Below are positions 10,161-23,204 of a stretch of DNA of 64,000 nt, piece after piece. Within the stretch, counting starts at the first letter, position 1; every line of letters starts with the position of its first letter. Source of the DNA: Quercus robur (Eukaryota > Streptophyta > Magnoliopsida > Fagales > Fagaceae); contig NC_065539.1 of NCBI RefSeq assembly GCF_932294415.1, positions 49,433,501-49,497,500 of the forward strand, in the 5' to 3' direction. Position numbers and translations under genes: made by a program. Under the pieces are notes generated by a model. It was not told where the DNA came from, searched no databases, and worked only from the letters and a program-made list of their open reading frames with translations.

Positions 10161-11038
10161 TTACTACTGTTTATTCTTCCTCTAACCAATCAATGTTCTC
10201 AGCTAAGGCTCAAGGTCCAAGGCCCAATATATAATTTTGGGCCCTTATCACACTAATCATTGCCCTAATTTATGAACTATTTTTAAAAATATTTTATTGG
10301 GAAAGTGATAAAACAATAAATGTTATTGATAGTTTTTTATATTTCCCAAGAAAGTGGTGTCAAAATGTTCCTATTATGATTTATTAACAATTGTTCTAAG
10401 GACATCCATTAACATGACTAATTAAAATATTAGGTGGTGTAACTTTAAAGTTACACCTAATTTAACTTTAAAAGAATTACACCTTCAAAAAGGTTATACA
10501 TTTTTATAGTCATTGATTTTTATAAGATCTAACAAAGAAGATAGAGACTACTATTCATGTTATAAATATTCTTAAATTTAATTACTTAACTGCCTCCACA
10601 ATTAATATACACAACTTTATTATTGATTTTTTTAATATTCTACACCTTTTCTCTCTAATTCACCAGCAAATAAACAAAACATACTAAACCAAGCAAGTAT
10701 GTGGAGGTGTTTTAGTGCTTAAATGAGTTGGGTTTTTCAAAAGAAGTGGGTCTCGGTCTAACTCGACGGTGGCAGGAAAAGCTTGGTCCTTGGTTAAAAC
10801 TTAAAAGTGAGAGGTTTCAGTCTAAACCCAATATTATCACTTTGTAATACTTGTGCAGATGCTTAAAATGTGTGGGGACTGTCACCGTGTGGCAAAATTG
10901 GAGTCCAAGGTTTACAACAAAGAAGTAATTTTTAAAGATAAAACTTGATTTCATCATTTCAGGCTTGTTTGTGTTCATGTAAAGATATTGGTGAGAGTTT
11001 AATAAAGGAGACTGTAAATTATTGATGTAGTCTTCTTA
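10161..11038. other. AT-rich intergenic sequence
   Basis: Contains a short perfect-type palindrome at about 10434-10460 (GTGTAACTTTAAAGTTACAC). No coding frame or known element was recognised. Confidence 0.5.
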
Positions 11039-12127
11039 GGGTGCGTTTGAATCGGCTTCAAACGCATTCCAGAAATCAATTTCCGGAAAAGAGGGCGTTT
11101 GGCTGTCACGGAAAATATTATTTTCCGGAAAATATTTTCCGTTTGACCGAAATTTTCAGCTTTGACCACGGAAATGAATTTCTGCCTTCATTTTCACTTC
11201 AATTCATTTCCGTGGCTTGCAAAACGCAGAGAGAGAGAGAGAAAAAACAGAGAACACAACACGAGAGCGAGAGAGAAATAACAAAAAAAAAAACAATCGA
11301 ACGAGAGAGAGAGATCAAGTGCGGAATAGATCGACGCTAACGAACGAGATCGACGCCAAGGCCTGAGTGCGAAGCCAACGAGCGAGATCGAAGCCAACGA
11401 AGTGCGAGAGCTCCGATCGATCCAGCCACCCAGAGCTCCGATCCGGCCAACGAGGGAAGCCTATAGCTTGAACGAGAGCCAACGATCCACAAACCCCGAT
11501 CGATCCAGCCACCCAGAGCTCCGATCCAGCCAGACGACCACCGCGCCAAACGCCGCAGACCCACGGTGAGAAAATGACCTGCTCAAACTCACACCGATCC
11601 GCCTAGGGCGCACACCTCACCTCCGACCCACACGTCCGATCCACACACTCACTCACCTCACCGATCCACTCACCTCCGATCCACACTATAAATTTCATAG
11701 TTGTTTATTTATATAAATATTTATATAATTATTTACATGTTTTTATTTATTAATTTTTGTATTATACATTGTTTATAACTGTGTATTTGTTGGTAATGTA
11801 TATCAAAATTTTGGGACTTTTCTGATTGCAGGTTATTTATTAATTTTTTCAATTATCCATTGTTGATTAAACTGTGTATTTGTGGATTATGCATATGAAA
11901 TTTTGGGGCTTTTCTGATTGCAGGTTATTTATCAATTTTTTTAATTATCCATTGTTTATAAAACGATTTCCGTAAAATATTTGGACGAATCAAACACCGG
12001 AATTGATTTTCCGTAAAACGATTTCCGAGACAGCCAAACACCCGAATACATTTTCCTTTTCCGAAAATTAGCATTTCCGGAAAATATGTATTTTCCGGAA
12101 AACATTTTCCAGCAACCAAACACAGCC
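11039..12127. mobile_element. PIF/Harbinger-like element with GTTTG-type ends, 1.1 kb
   Basis: The left end is GGGTGCGTTTGAATC. The right end, reversed, is GGCTGTGTTTGGTTG. TTA target duplications lie at 11036-11038 and 12128-12130. Both ends carry inverted TTTTCCGGAAAATATT-type blocks. The middle is GA-rich, then GATCCAGCCACCC-type repeats, then about 2.5 copies of a roughly 100-bp unit at 11700-11960. No transposase is present; the short frames are compositional. Confidence 0.65.
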
Positions 12128-13065
12128 TTAATCTGTGTAGCATCTGCTTCTAAAGAGCAAATGAGATCATACTTCCTATTCAATCTTTAACCATGAAGAG
12201 ACAATCAATACTTATAGTTGGCATTTGTGAGAGTTAGTCTCCATCTAAAACCACCATCACTTAGTGCGTTACATGACAGGATCTCGTGCACTCATGTATG
12301 AAGTCTCTACTTATATATTTATTATATTGAATATATTGATCATTCATATATAATCAATGGACTCTGCATTTACTCTAATTGACCAAGATTCAGAGCACTG
12401 CCACAAAACCCACCACCCTTGACATTTCCTCCATCATGGCATCTCCACCACAATCACTAGCACTACAACCGCCACTACTGACACTCATGCTGGTAATTAT
12501 TCTCTCATTTTTCCTTTCGCTGTTACTACCACCATGACGCACCATCATTACTATTATAAATATTTCCATGACATACTACCGAAATTGTTTTTCTTAAAAT
12601 TATCATGAAAATGAAAATTGCAGAACTATTTTTAGATAGTAAATAGAAACACTAAGAAATTACTCCAAATGCATTTTTCTTGCCAATTCGGCTACCTCTA
12701 TTACAACAAACCTCATATGCCAGTACAACAGAAACTTGAGTTGGACCTACAAACTATTATTGGCACTTATCTTAGTTGGAGACGTACAAAATTAAGAGGT
12801 GAAATTTTTCAATAGCAGAAACTCATTTCCCAATAAAATAATGTAACAATGTATGAGAATTACAGCACTTGAAACTTGCTATGGATACAATCAAGATTGA
12901 GAAATGGTTACTTAAACCTATGCTAAGATTTAGACAATTACAAGATACTTGTGCAGTAAAGGGCAACATCCAGGCATGCTTGACATAGACACCAGGATGC
13001 AGCTCCATTGCTTCTATCTATGAATTGTAAATGCATTTTCAACATGAATATATTTTCACTAGAGT
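12128..13065. other. Intergenic sequence downstream of ABCI12
   Basis: No recognisable coding domain. A 33-codon hydrophobic frame at about 12437 was considered and not accepted. Confidence 0.45.
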
Positions 13066-13236
13066 GGTTCTAAGACCACAAACTATTCTACAACATTTTG
13101 CCACAACTCTGACAAAGTAGACTGTAGGTGGTTGCCTATCATTTAAATATGGACCTACAATTTTTTCTTCACCAATCACACTCTGTCATATCTTAGTTGT
13201 AGTATAGAAGTTGTGTAATAGTTTGTGGTACTATAT
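13066..13236. mobile_element. Foldback MITE
   Basis: Arms of about 45 bp (ACCACAAACTATTCTACAAC on the left; reversed, ACCACAAACTATTACACAAC on the right) flank a short centre. No coding. It lies downstream of, or within, the ABCI12 3' UTR. Confidence 0.6.
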
Positions 13237-13469
13237 TTTTTCTTTTCATTAATAAACTGCAAATCTTTCAAGATGTATAATACCCATGCATCCCCACTAA
13301 AGATAAGGGGATGGAGCCATAATGATATATGGTATTGAAGTTGCAAGAAGCTTTGTTTCCTGCAAATCAAATCGATCAAGTTGATAAATGTGCAGAAAAG
13401 AAACAAATCCAATTGCCATAAAGGTTTTAAAGGATCAGAGAATTACCAAGGCAAGAGTGGGCATGAGTA

Positions 13470-16400
13470 TCAAACAAGGAAGTAATCAGACAAAAGGGCA
13501 GCACCTGTAACACCAACCAGGCACAGCAAAGAAACAATATCTGCCATCCCAAAGGATGAGTCTGACAGAAAGTAAATCTTATGAGTTTTGCTGTCCCCTC
13601 TAAAGCCTCTGACTATCATTGCCTGTAAAAGCCATAGATTTGATAAAATGTTAAAATTGAAAACTTTTAGAAGAAAACATTTTCTTTCAAGTTAGCATGA
13701 CATGCTAAATATGCTAATGCAGATTGACCACAAGAGGTTCCTCCAGGCATATCCCAAAAGCAAGGTAGGTCTCTTAACATATGTAGAATCCTCATAAGTA
13801 TTTTTTGGACTGTGGATGAATGCTCCAGGAGTCTAAAATATGCATTAGGGAAAAATTCCTGAACTCATCCTAAAAAATTAACTTTAAACAGACTTTTCAC
13901 TATGTGTGAAGTACACAAACATAAGCAAATAATAAAAGTCCTTAAATTCTGTGCATCATTTCAAGGATGAGAGAGTGACTAGGCCTCCATGAGTTGCAAC
14001 ATATGAATTTTTTTTCCTAATTGTTTGGTTGGGAGTGGGGATTTGAACCATAGACATCTTTGTTGGAAACACTAGGAGGTGCCAATTGAGATACACAGCT
14101 CTTGGCACGAGTTGCACATATGATAAAACAAAGCTATTCAAAGGGCACAAACTTTATATGTTACAAACGATTGATTAGGGGTATGACATAGTATTTAAGT
14201 GCCAAGTTGAACATAAACCTGTGAAATCTGATCTGCATGGATAAAAATATTTTTGAAGATCCGGCGAAAGTAGATAACAAAAACTGCCAAGACAAACCAT
14301 ATGAAAAAAGTAAGCACCATATTGGGAAAGTATCTTAAAACAGACACAATCACATAGATTATCATTCAATATCTATCTCAAAAAACTATGTAACTACTGT
14401 TTCTTAAGGACTAAGTTTCTATTACATAAAGTGCTTCAAAACATGAAGTGTATTTTCCATAGTAACACAGGATGGGAATGGTTGATCTAACCTTCTCATT
14501 CATTGGGACATAATTTTCCAAGTAATGACCAAAATAAGGTTAAAACTATAGCAAAATATTAAGGAAAGAACGATGACTGGTTGCATTTGATGCACAAACA
14601 ATGACCACAACAGAAAGCCTGGGAAGAATATGAAGACCATACTAGGAGAAAGGAACATCAACAAGCTGTAGTTGGTATCTACTATCGAGTGAGTGTTGCA
14701 AGTTACCTCAGTTTGAAGGTCTAACTTTCAAACCAGCCAAAGTAAAGCAGAGTTTAGAATTGTTCCATAAATTTTCACAATGTTATTTTATTTTATTTTA
14801 TTTTTTTGAGGAGGGGTGGGGGGGGGGGGGGGGGTGAGAGAAACCTGGATATTTAAATGATCTCGAGTTGGTGTGAGGAAAGAAGCCAGAAAAGGCTTTA
14901 ACATTTAAAAATTAAACTAACAAACAAAAAAAACCTAAACTACTAGTTTCAAGACACTGAGGGATACTGTTTCCAAAAAAAAAGGAGATCCCAGAAGAAT
15001 ATAACTATTAGGTTAGTAAGATTACTATGCAAAAATGAGATTTGATGAAAATACCTAGGATGATGCTCACCAACAGAAGGGGTGCCATATAATTAGCATG
15101 ACATATTAAATTGGCATTTAGCCATTAGAACAATTCTACTGTCTACATTTTGGGACTTGACAATGAAATTGTAATAATGTGTAGATAAAAGAGAAAAAGA
15201 AAAGAGGGGAGCCCCTAATATATATGCTTACTATCAATCGTCTCCATCATTGTCAAATCTTGCCAATTTATCCTACGAGAAACAATCCCCAGTGCAACAT
15301 TACGGACCTGCCAAGACATTATGTCAATATTCCAAGAGTATAAATATCGATGTGAATAGTCATGTAACTAAATAATCAGAACAAGACATTACTTTCAACA
15401 TAATAGTTATTAAAAATTACTTTTCTTACCTCATCAAACACTAGGGTAATGAACCTTAATGAAAGCATAAGGGTAAGAACAATCTCAGCAACTGGAACAC
15501 CAATATATGTCAAAGGAAGCATAAACCACCGCAAGGCAAATGCAAGTTGTTCAGGGGTTGTTGTTGTTAGACAAAGGCTCGCACTTTGGAAGACCTTTCA
15601 CAAAAATAGAGACAGTTCTCAGAACAGTCAGGATATTATTTTTCTTTGAGATCATTAATAATTAGTCTAGCCTAAAATCAAAATAAATAAAATGAATTTT
15701 CATAATGAATTTTTCTCTTTTCTGACACAATGACTTGTCTTAAATAATTATTATTGTTACACCTTATGTTGGCTTATAACATAAAAACATTTCCGTGTGA
15801 ATCAACACACATACTGAATGAATAAAAGGAAAGAGTGTAACCAAGGTACTTATAGGGGCTGCCGAGGGAGGGGTGTTGGTTGAAACCAAGAAAATTTATT
15901 ATTGACTTACAGTAAAAGTTAAGCATGCAGCAATGCTTGCTACTGACAGTCCCTTCCTTGTAAATTGTAATGGTCCCAGCTTCATAATCAAATACGAATA
16001 ACCACCCAAAGATGCAGGAAGTTTAGGCAATCCCATCATTGCAGGAGGTGGAGTTCTTAACTGGACAAGAGGTGTTACACCATCTGCACCCAGCCCCAAC
16101 ATAATGAATAAAATGCCAGAGAGCAAAGACACTCTTCCCAATTGGTCCTACAAGAGTTGTTGGAGAATTAGCAAGATATTCCCTGCATTAGGACATTGGT
16201 TATTGTTTTAAACTGGAAGCCCTAGTATATACATTATGACGTCCTACTCTGCGCATCACTATGCACCAAATGAAATGATTACAAGAAAGAATAAGACTAG
16301 TTTGAACTAATAGATATGATGATGACAATGCTTCTACTCGCTTCAACAAATGTCAACAACTTAAACTAGTTACCTCACGTCATGCATTTACTCCACACTC

Positions 16401-18174
16401 AACTTCTCCAAAACAAGACAAAATCACTTAACCTTACAAGAGCAGAGAAATTTGCAAGAAAGTAACCACTTAGGTTTCAAAAGGCTAGAAATGGACAATT
16501 TTGCTAATAAGTTATAAAAAATATTCAGAAGAAATTGTACAAGGAGTCCTAAAAATTGATCACTATGGTTAGTTAGAAAGCAATCACCTCCTCACGCTTA
16601 AGTAGTTAGTTAGAAAGCAATCTAATTAATGGCTTCAAGCCTATAAAAGGTGGTGTTCTGACCAATTGAACAACATCATTTATATTCTTATGATTTCATT
16701 CAAACCCCCTTCTAATTTATTTAGATCAGAATATTTGTATTGTTACAGAAATCAAACCAATTTTCTTAACCAACATATGTATAAATACACTCAAAAAATT
16801 TATCTAATGATAACTGTTCCTTACATATAAATATAATTAAGTCAAAGGCTGGTACTCACCATCCAAACATGTCTTGGGAGAATCCATATAGACAGAAAAG
16901 ACAGGAATATCACTAATCCAAAACGCATTGCTATATGTGATCTTGCTGGTAAAACAACTAAAGCCAAAAGCCATACCTGCAAAACCAAGACGCCTTGATA
17001 TCATAATTCATAAACAAAATCAAAACAGGGGGGATAAACAAAAATAGAATCTTAGAACCAAATATTTTTACTTTTTCTTCACTTGCTTATTAAGCAAAAT
17101 TACCAAAATCAAGATGGCTTTCACCAGGGTACTTTAAGGCAGAGCGGGGGAGAAAAAATCTGCTCAGAATAATCAAGTAATGCCCAGAACGAGCCAATGC
17201 TTTCACAAAAATCTCCTATGCTAGTACTCAAAAGCTAATACTTGAGAGCATCAATTGCTTCTCCAAATTTTAAATACACTCCAACAAACTATATATTCTT
17301 TTTCAACAACGATCACAACAACAAGAAGATAAAATACCCAAAGCAAAACACACAACACAGCTCAACTAAAAACACACACAAAAACCATACTCACGAACTA
17401 TGAAACACTCTCTTCCTCTCAAGTTCCTAACTTTTGCAATTTGTAGTATGACAATGTTGTTCTCTCTACATCATCTCCAACTGGACTGCCTAAATTAAAA
17501 TTCAGACATTATAAAATGTTCCAATACCCTCTCATTGCTCACTTAGGAGTAAGAAAAAACAACAAATTTACACATTTCTAAGTTACTAAAACATTGAACA
17601 CAAACAAAAACTAAATACTCAAAATCAAATTGACCAATTCAGTAATCAGTTCCATCAAAAACCGAAAACCACCCAAAACCCATGAATTGAATCTAACCCA
17701 ATAAGCCAAATTTATTTCACTGCAAGACAATCTCAATCAAACCCAGAAAATAAAAAAATAATTTTTTTTTTTTTTTTTAAAGTACCCAGAACAACAAAAA
17801 CGCACCAATTTGATTCTGGGATCCACAGAATGAAGAAAAGTGGTTGGAGACGAAACGAACTGGTAAATGGGACTGGCGGTGGCACCGGAAATCAGCCTGA
17901 AAACTTTGTCGGCGGAGATAGAGAAAGCTCCGGTGGGTATCCACTTGACCCAGTTCCCAGTTCCGCCATTGCTGTCGCTCACGGAGGCTCTCGTTCTGAA
18001 ACTTATCTTTAGCTTTAGCTTTGTTGGGTTTATCTTGTTTGGTGGTTTGAGAAAGGGCATAGGGTTTTTGAGGGAAGTGACATTCAGGGTTTTAGGACAT
18101 GCTGAAATAGTAGAAGTAGTAAAATTGGGAATTGCAGGAAATGTGACCGTTGGGAAGGTACAGTTCATTATCAT
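13470..18174 (-). CDS. ABCI12: ABCI12-like plastid EcfT/CbiQ-type transmembrane protein
   Basis: Six exons join in frame to 393 codons: 17806-18174, 16860-16976, 15911-16147, 15430-15594, 15232-15307 + 14219-14283 (one codon is split between these two), and 13470-13622 with the stop at 13470-13472, making seven blocks if the split pair is counted separately. All introns are GT-AG. Residues 1 to about 60 are Ser/Thr/Pro-rich and basic, like a plastid transit peptide. From FLHSVDPRIKL onward the protein matches the CbiQ/EcfT transporter family: LLALVVLPARSH, then GRVSLLSGILFIMLGLGADG, LALxLRWFMLPL-type helices and a C-terminal QAMIVRGFRGD resembling the EcfT coupling motif. By family it would be the membrane partner of an energy-coupling-factor-like ABC module in the plastid envelope; the substrate is unknown. 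The start is the first of MIM, and the second Met (residue 3) is equally possible. Confidence 0.9.
14818..14836. repeat. Poly-G tract in an ABCI12 intron
   Basis: A run of about 17 G, flanked by a T-rich tract on one side, in the intron between 14283 and 15232. Confidence 0.9.
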
Positions 18175-18243
18175 GTAGCCTAGCCTAGGAAGAGGGCTTT
18201 GTAGTATAGTTTGGTTTTGCAGTTAGATTACAGATTATAGCAT

Positions 18244-18278
18244 TTTGCACTTTGCACTTTGCACTTTGCACTTTGCAC
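18244..18278. repeat. (TTTGCAC)5 microsatellite
   Basis: Five perfect 7-bp copies about 70 bp upstream of the ABCI12 start, in its likely promoter or 5' UTR. Also nearby is a GT/TA tract at 18311-18338. Confidence 0.95.
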
Positions 18279-18443
18279 CACTTTGAGTTTTATATCCAGT
18301 CAGCCTTTTCTGTGTGTGTATGCGCGCGTGTGTGTATATATTTATTTATTATAAACAATTACCTTTTCTGTATACGTTAATGAAAAATTAGGGAGACATG
18401 AGAGAAAGAAGGAATACCAAATGACAAAATCTTTTGATATAAG

Positions 18444-18692
18444 GTAGAAATTTTATGACAAAATTTGGTAAATAGAACCATTTTAGAAAATTTTTTGGTG
18501 AATAACATGCGGCTGAAGTTAATTAGTCAAGTAGACTGCTTTTGGAACTTGAGTTTGTTAAACTCGAGTTTCAATCCAAACTCAAGTTCCAAAGACAATC
18601 TACTTAATTAATTAACTTCGTCCATGTGTTACTTTTCTAATTTTTTTCTAAAAACATGCTATTTGTCAAAATTTGTCGAAATTTTATTTTAA
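18444..18692. mobile_element. Foldback MITE with about 110-bp arms
   Basis: The left arm (18444-18556) and right arm (18578-18692) are inverted copies around a 21-bp loop. The innermost pair is TTTGGAACTTGAGTTT / AAACTCAAGTTCCAAA. No coding. Confidence 0.8.
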
Positions 18693-18715
18693 CCTAATTT
18701 AAATGTATATGTGTG

Positions 18716-18902
18716 GTGGGTTCTAGTTAACTCAACTGGTAAAGTTTCTGATAGTTGAATAGAGATCTGAGGTTCAATCTCTGCCTACAAATACGGTAGT
18801 AAAAAAAAGTGTTATGTCCTAGAGACTGAACCCCGGCCCTTGTCCCTTACAACCCACAAATATGATGGTAAATGACAAAATCTAAACAAAAAAAAAAAAA
18901 AA
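18716..18902 (+). mobile_element. tRNA-derived SINE
   Basis: An A-box-like TTAACTCAACTGG and a B-box-like GGTTCAATCTC lie 30-40 bp apart, and the element ends in a poly-A tail at about 18885-18902. It belongs to the same family as copies near 30274, 43065, 46435, 56808 and 59925. Confidence 0.7.
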
Positions 18903-19085
18903 GTTAATTTTTAAAAGGTTAATTATTGTCATTTGAGACTGGATCAAATCATGAAGACAGACAATTTGACTACAATGCTCTATATTGGCTACTGAAAAAC
19001 AGAAAAAGAAATGATTGTATTGTTAATTCATGTCTTCAATGTAAGAATTGTTTGTCAATACCAATAGAAAATAATTGACACTTGG

Positions 19086-19331
19086 TGTTGGAACATTTTA
19101 ATATTAAACAATTAAAATAAGTAAATGTTATAACATAAATGTAAAGATGTGGGAGTAAATATGGAAGATGAAGAGTTGTGAAAATGTTTAATACCACATT
19201 GAAAAGGAGAGAGACTATTTTATTCTTTTTAATTATGGTGATTAATAGGCTAATATGAATTGTGTCAGATATTGGGCTAAATACGTGCGCAAGGGGGAGG
19301 TGAAGAGTGGAGGTATCAAAAATGGAAATGA
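19086..19331 (+). repeat. Truncated 5' LTR of the Copia element
   Basis: Matches the first 246 bp of the 3' LTR closely and breaks at GGAAATGAA, after which coding begins. Confidence 0.9.
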
Positions 19332-19340
19332 ATCAGCCCC

Positions 19341-22040
19341 TTGGATCCTCCCTTTCGCTTTAAGGGAGCCCATTTCAAGAGGTGGAAAGGAAATGTCCTC
19401 TTCTACTTGAGTCTTCTCAAACTCTCCTACATCCTCACTGACAAGAATCCGTCAAAAGTTCCTACCGATGAGATGAGTGAGAAAGAATATATTCTCCACC
19501 AAGAAAAAATAGATAAGTATACAAAAGATGAATATAATTGTCGCTCTTATCTATTGAATTGTCTTGCCGATCATTTCTATGATTATTATGATACAACTTA
19601 TAATTATGCTAAGAAAATTTGGAAAATTTTACAAAGCAAGTATGATACCGAGAAGGCAGGTGCAAAGAAGTATGCTTCTAGTAGATTTTTCCGTTACCAA
19701 ATGGTGGATGGAAAATCGGTGGTGGATCAAGCACAAGACTTCCAAATGATTGTGGTAGAATTGAGATCCGAAGGCATAAAGATTGGAGACAATTTGGTGG
19801 TAGCTGGCATAATTGATAAACTACCACAATCTTGGAGGGAGTTCCAAAAGATTTTGCGGCACAAACAAAAGGAGACATCCTTGGAGACTTTGATCACACG
19901 CATCTGTGTGGAGGAGGAGGCTAGAGGACAAGATGCACTCATGACACAAGAGAGCAATGGTAATTCCACGACAAAGGTAAACCTTATTTCATCCAATAAT
20001 AATATGCCCAAAAATCATTTTCCTAGAAATGTTCAATTGAAGCCTAAAAAAAGAGCCTTTAAAAATAATAATAGACCTCAAGGAAGGGGAAACCCAAATA
20101 AAAATTACAATAAGAACCAAGGACCCCCTTCACAAGATCAATTTAATAGATCCTGTTTTGTCTGTGGCAAGAGTGGGCATATTGCTCGATTTTGCAAATT
20201 TTGGAAACGTGAATCTGTCCCGCAGGCTAACGTAACCGAAGAGCCTTTAGTGGCTATAATTACAGACATCAATATGGTGCAATATGTTGAAGGGTGGTGG
20301 GCAGATTCCAGTGCTAATAGGCACGTCTGCTATGACAAGAATTGGTTCAAATTGTACACTCCTTTTGAAGAAGAAAAAACTGTTATGCTTGGTGACTCTA
20401 GTAAAACCAAGGTTCTTGGGAGTGGTGAGGTTGAATTGAAATTCACTCCTGGACGTGTGCTAACATTGAAAGATGTACTTTACACTCCGTCCATAAGGAA
20501 GAATTTGATGTCAAGTTTTTTGCTTAATAAGGCTGGCTTCAAGCAAACTATGGAATCTGATAATTATGCAATCACAAAAAAGGGATTATTTGTGGGCAAG
20601 GGTTATGCTTGTGATGGAATGTTTAAATTGAATGTTGAGAATAATAAAGCATCTACCAGTTCAGTTTATATGCTTTCTTCTATTAATTTTTGGCATGCTC
20701 GTTTGTGTCATATAAATAGTAGATATGTGGGAATCATGAGTAGTTTAGGATTAATTCCAAGACTGTCAAAAGATTTTGAAAAATGTGAAACTTGTAGTCA
20801 AGCTAAGATTACAAAAAGGCCTCATAAAAATGTTGTAAGAAATACTGAATTGCTTGAGTTAATTCATTCCGATTTATATGAATTTGAGGGAATTTTAACT
20901 CGTGGAGGAAATAGATATATTATCACTTTTATTGATGATTTCTCAAAATATACAACTATTTATTTGTTGAAAAATAAAAGTGATGCTTTTGAAAAATTTC
21001 AAGATTTTTTAAAAGAAGTTGAAAATCAATTCGGTAGAAAAATAAAAAGAATAAGAAGTGATAGAGGCCATGAGTATGAATCAAGTGCATTCAACTCATT
21101 TGCTCAGTCTTTGGGAATTATCCATGAAACTACTGCAGCATATTCACCTGCTTCTAATGGTGTGGCTGAAAGAAAAAATAGAACTTTAATTGAGTTAACA
21201 AATGCCATGTTAATTGAATCTGGTGCACCTTTACATTTTTGGGGTGAAGCTATTTTAACTGCATGTCATGTTTTGAATAGGGTGCCACATAAAAAGTCAC
21301 ACATCACACCTTTTGAGATGTGGAAAGGACATAAACCAAATTTGGGATATTTGAGAGTATGGGGTTGTCTTGCTTTTGTAAGGCTTACTGACCCTAAAAT
21401 GCCTAAATTAGGTATAAGAGCTACTACCTGTGCTTTTCTTGGTTATGCGATTAATAGTGTAGCCTATAGATTTTTTGATCTTGAAAACAAAATAATTTTT
21501 GAATCTAGTGATGCAATTTTTCATGAAGAAAAATTTCCTTTTAAATTGAAAAATAGTGGGGGTGAAGAAAATATTTTGTCACAACCTAATTCTTCTACTT
21601 CACATTTACAAAATCAAGAAAATTTTGAAATGGAACCTAGAAGGAGTAAAAGACCTAGAGTTGAAAATGATTTTGGTCCTGATTATTATGTTTTTAACAT
21701 TGAGGAAAATCCCCAAAATTTAAAAGAGGCTTTAACATCACCTGATGCTATATTTTGGAAAGAGGCTGTAAATGATGAGATGGAATCTCTAATTTCTAAT
21801 AGAACTTGGAAATTAATAGATCTTCCACCGGGTTGTAAGACCATAGGTTGTAAATGGGTCCTTAAAAAAAAGTTGAAACCGGATGGGTCAATAGATAAGT
21901 TTAAAGCTAGACTTGTTGCAAAAGGCTTTAAACAAAAAGTTGATCTTGATTTCTTTGATACATTTTCTCCGGTAACAAGAATTACATCTATTAGATTGTT
22001 AATTGCCATTGCTGCAATTTTTTATTTGAAAATTCATTAA
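19341..22040 (+). pseudogene. Copia gag-pol, 5' part (gag, protease, integrase, start of RT)
   Basis: The 899-codon frame begins at MDPPFRFKG, inside what is normally the Gag N-terminal domain, because upstream DNA is deleted. Domains in order are a Gag UBN2-type region, a CCHC zinc knuckle ([14 protein letters not shown], residues about 271-284), and an aspartic protease with DSS at about 322 where DSG is usual. Next come the integrase zinc-binding part and DDE core (D of HSDLYEF about 509, D of FIDDFSKY about 533, E of VAERKNRT about 608), then the RT N-terminus from about 780. A stop codon at 22038-22040 interrupts RT right before MDVKTAFLNG. The gene order PR-IN-RT marks it as Copia. It is non-functional as written. 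Confidence 0.92.
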
Positions 22041-23204
22041 ATGGATGTAAAAACTGCTTTTCTAAATGGGGACCTAGAGGAAGAGATTTATATGGACCAA
22101 CCAGAAGGCTTTGTAGAGCCTGGACAAGAAAGCAAGGCATGTAAGCTAACTAAATCCCTATATGGCTTAAAACAAGCACCTAAGCAGTGGCATGAAAAGT
22201 TTGATTCCTGCATGATTGAGAATGGTTATAAATCAAATGAATGTGATAAATGTATTTATTCTAAATCATGGAATAATTTACATGTTATTATTAGCCTCTA
22301 TGTGGATGATATGTTGATTTTGGCTCAAATATGCATGTTATAAATGAAACAAAAAATATGCTTAAAAGCCATTTTGATATAAAAGATCTTGGTAAGGCTA
22401 ATTTTATTTTGGGCATGAAAATTACAAAAACATGTGATGGAATATATCTTGATCAATCACATTACGTTGAGAAAATATAATTTTCATGATCACAAAAGTG
22501 TAGCTACTCCTTTTGATTCTAGTGTTCATTTATTTCTTGTGAATAATGATGATGAGATTTTTAATCAAAAGGATTATGCTAGTATCATTGGTAGTTTGCG
22601 TTATGCTACTGATTGTACTAGACCTGATATTGCATATGCAGTAGGAGTGCTTAGCAGATTTACTAGCAAGCCTAGTAAAGATTATTGGCTAGCTATTGAG
22701 CGAGTTATGAAATATTTAATTGGTACCAAAAACTATGGCTTATTTTATAAAAAGTACCCTGCTGTGATTGAAGCTTTTAGTGATGCCAATTGGAATACTT
22801 TGTCAGGTGATTCTCTCTCTACCACTGGTTATATTTTTACTTTAGGAAGTGGTGCTATTTGTTGGAAATCTAAAAAGCAAACGATAATTGCTAATTCAAC
22901 AATGGAAGCTGAATTAATAGCATTAGCTTCAGCTAGTGAAGAGGCAAATTGGTTTAGAGATTTGTTATATGAAATTCCACTTTGGGAAAAGCCAATTCCA
23001 CCTATATTAATTCATTGTAATAGCACTACCGCAATTGGTAGAGTTAAAAACCGTTACTACAACGGTAAATCCAGACCTATAAGAAGAAAGCACAATACCG
23101 TGCGATCTTATTTGAGTAGTGGCATCATAACTGTGGATTATATTAAATCTAATGATAATCTTGCAGATCCATTTACCAAGGCCTTGGCAAAAGATAGAGT
23201 CTAG
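22041..23204 (+). pseudogene. Copia RT remainder and RNase H, frameshifted
   Basis: 22041-22343 continues RT with MDVKTAFLNG, SLYGLKQAPKQWHEKFD and the catalytic YVDD. The frame is lost near 22320. A second break near 22478 moves to the frame that ends at 23204, which carries the RT thumb/RNase H part (GSLRYATDCTRPDIAYAVG, then AISTT-like ADPFTKAL at the end). So at least one stop and two frame breaks disable the polyprotein. Confidence 0.9.

Noticed and set aside
12437-12538. 33-codon hydrophobic frame MASPPQSLALQPP..
   Set aside because: Resembles a signal anchor but is very short, with no second exon or conserved context.
17830-18178. Plus-strand frames of 60 and 103 codons
   Set aside because: Antisense to ABCI12 exon 1.
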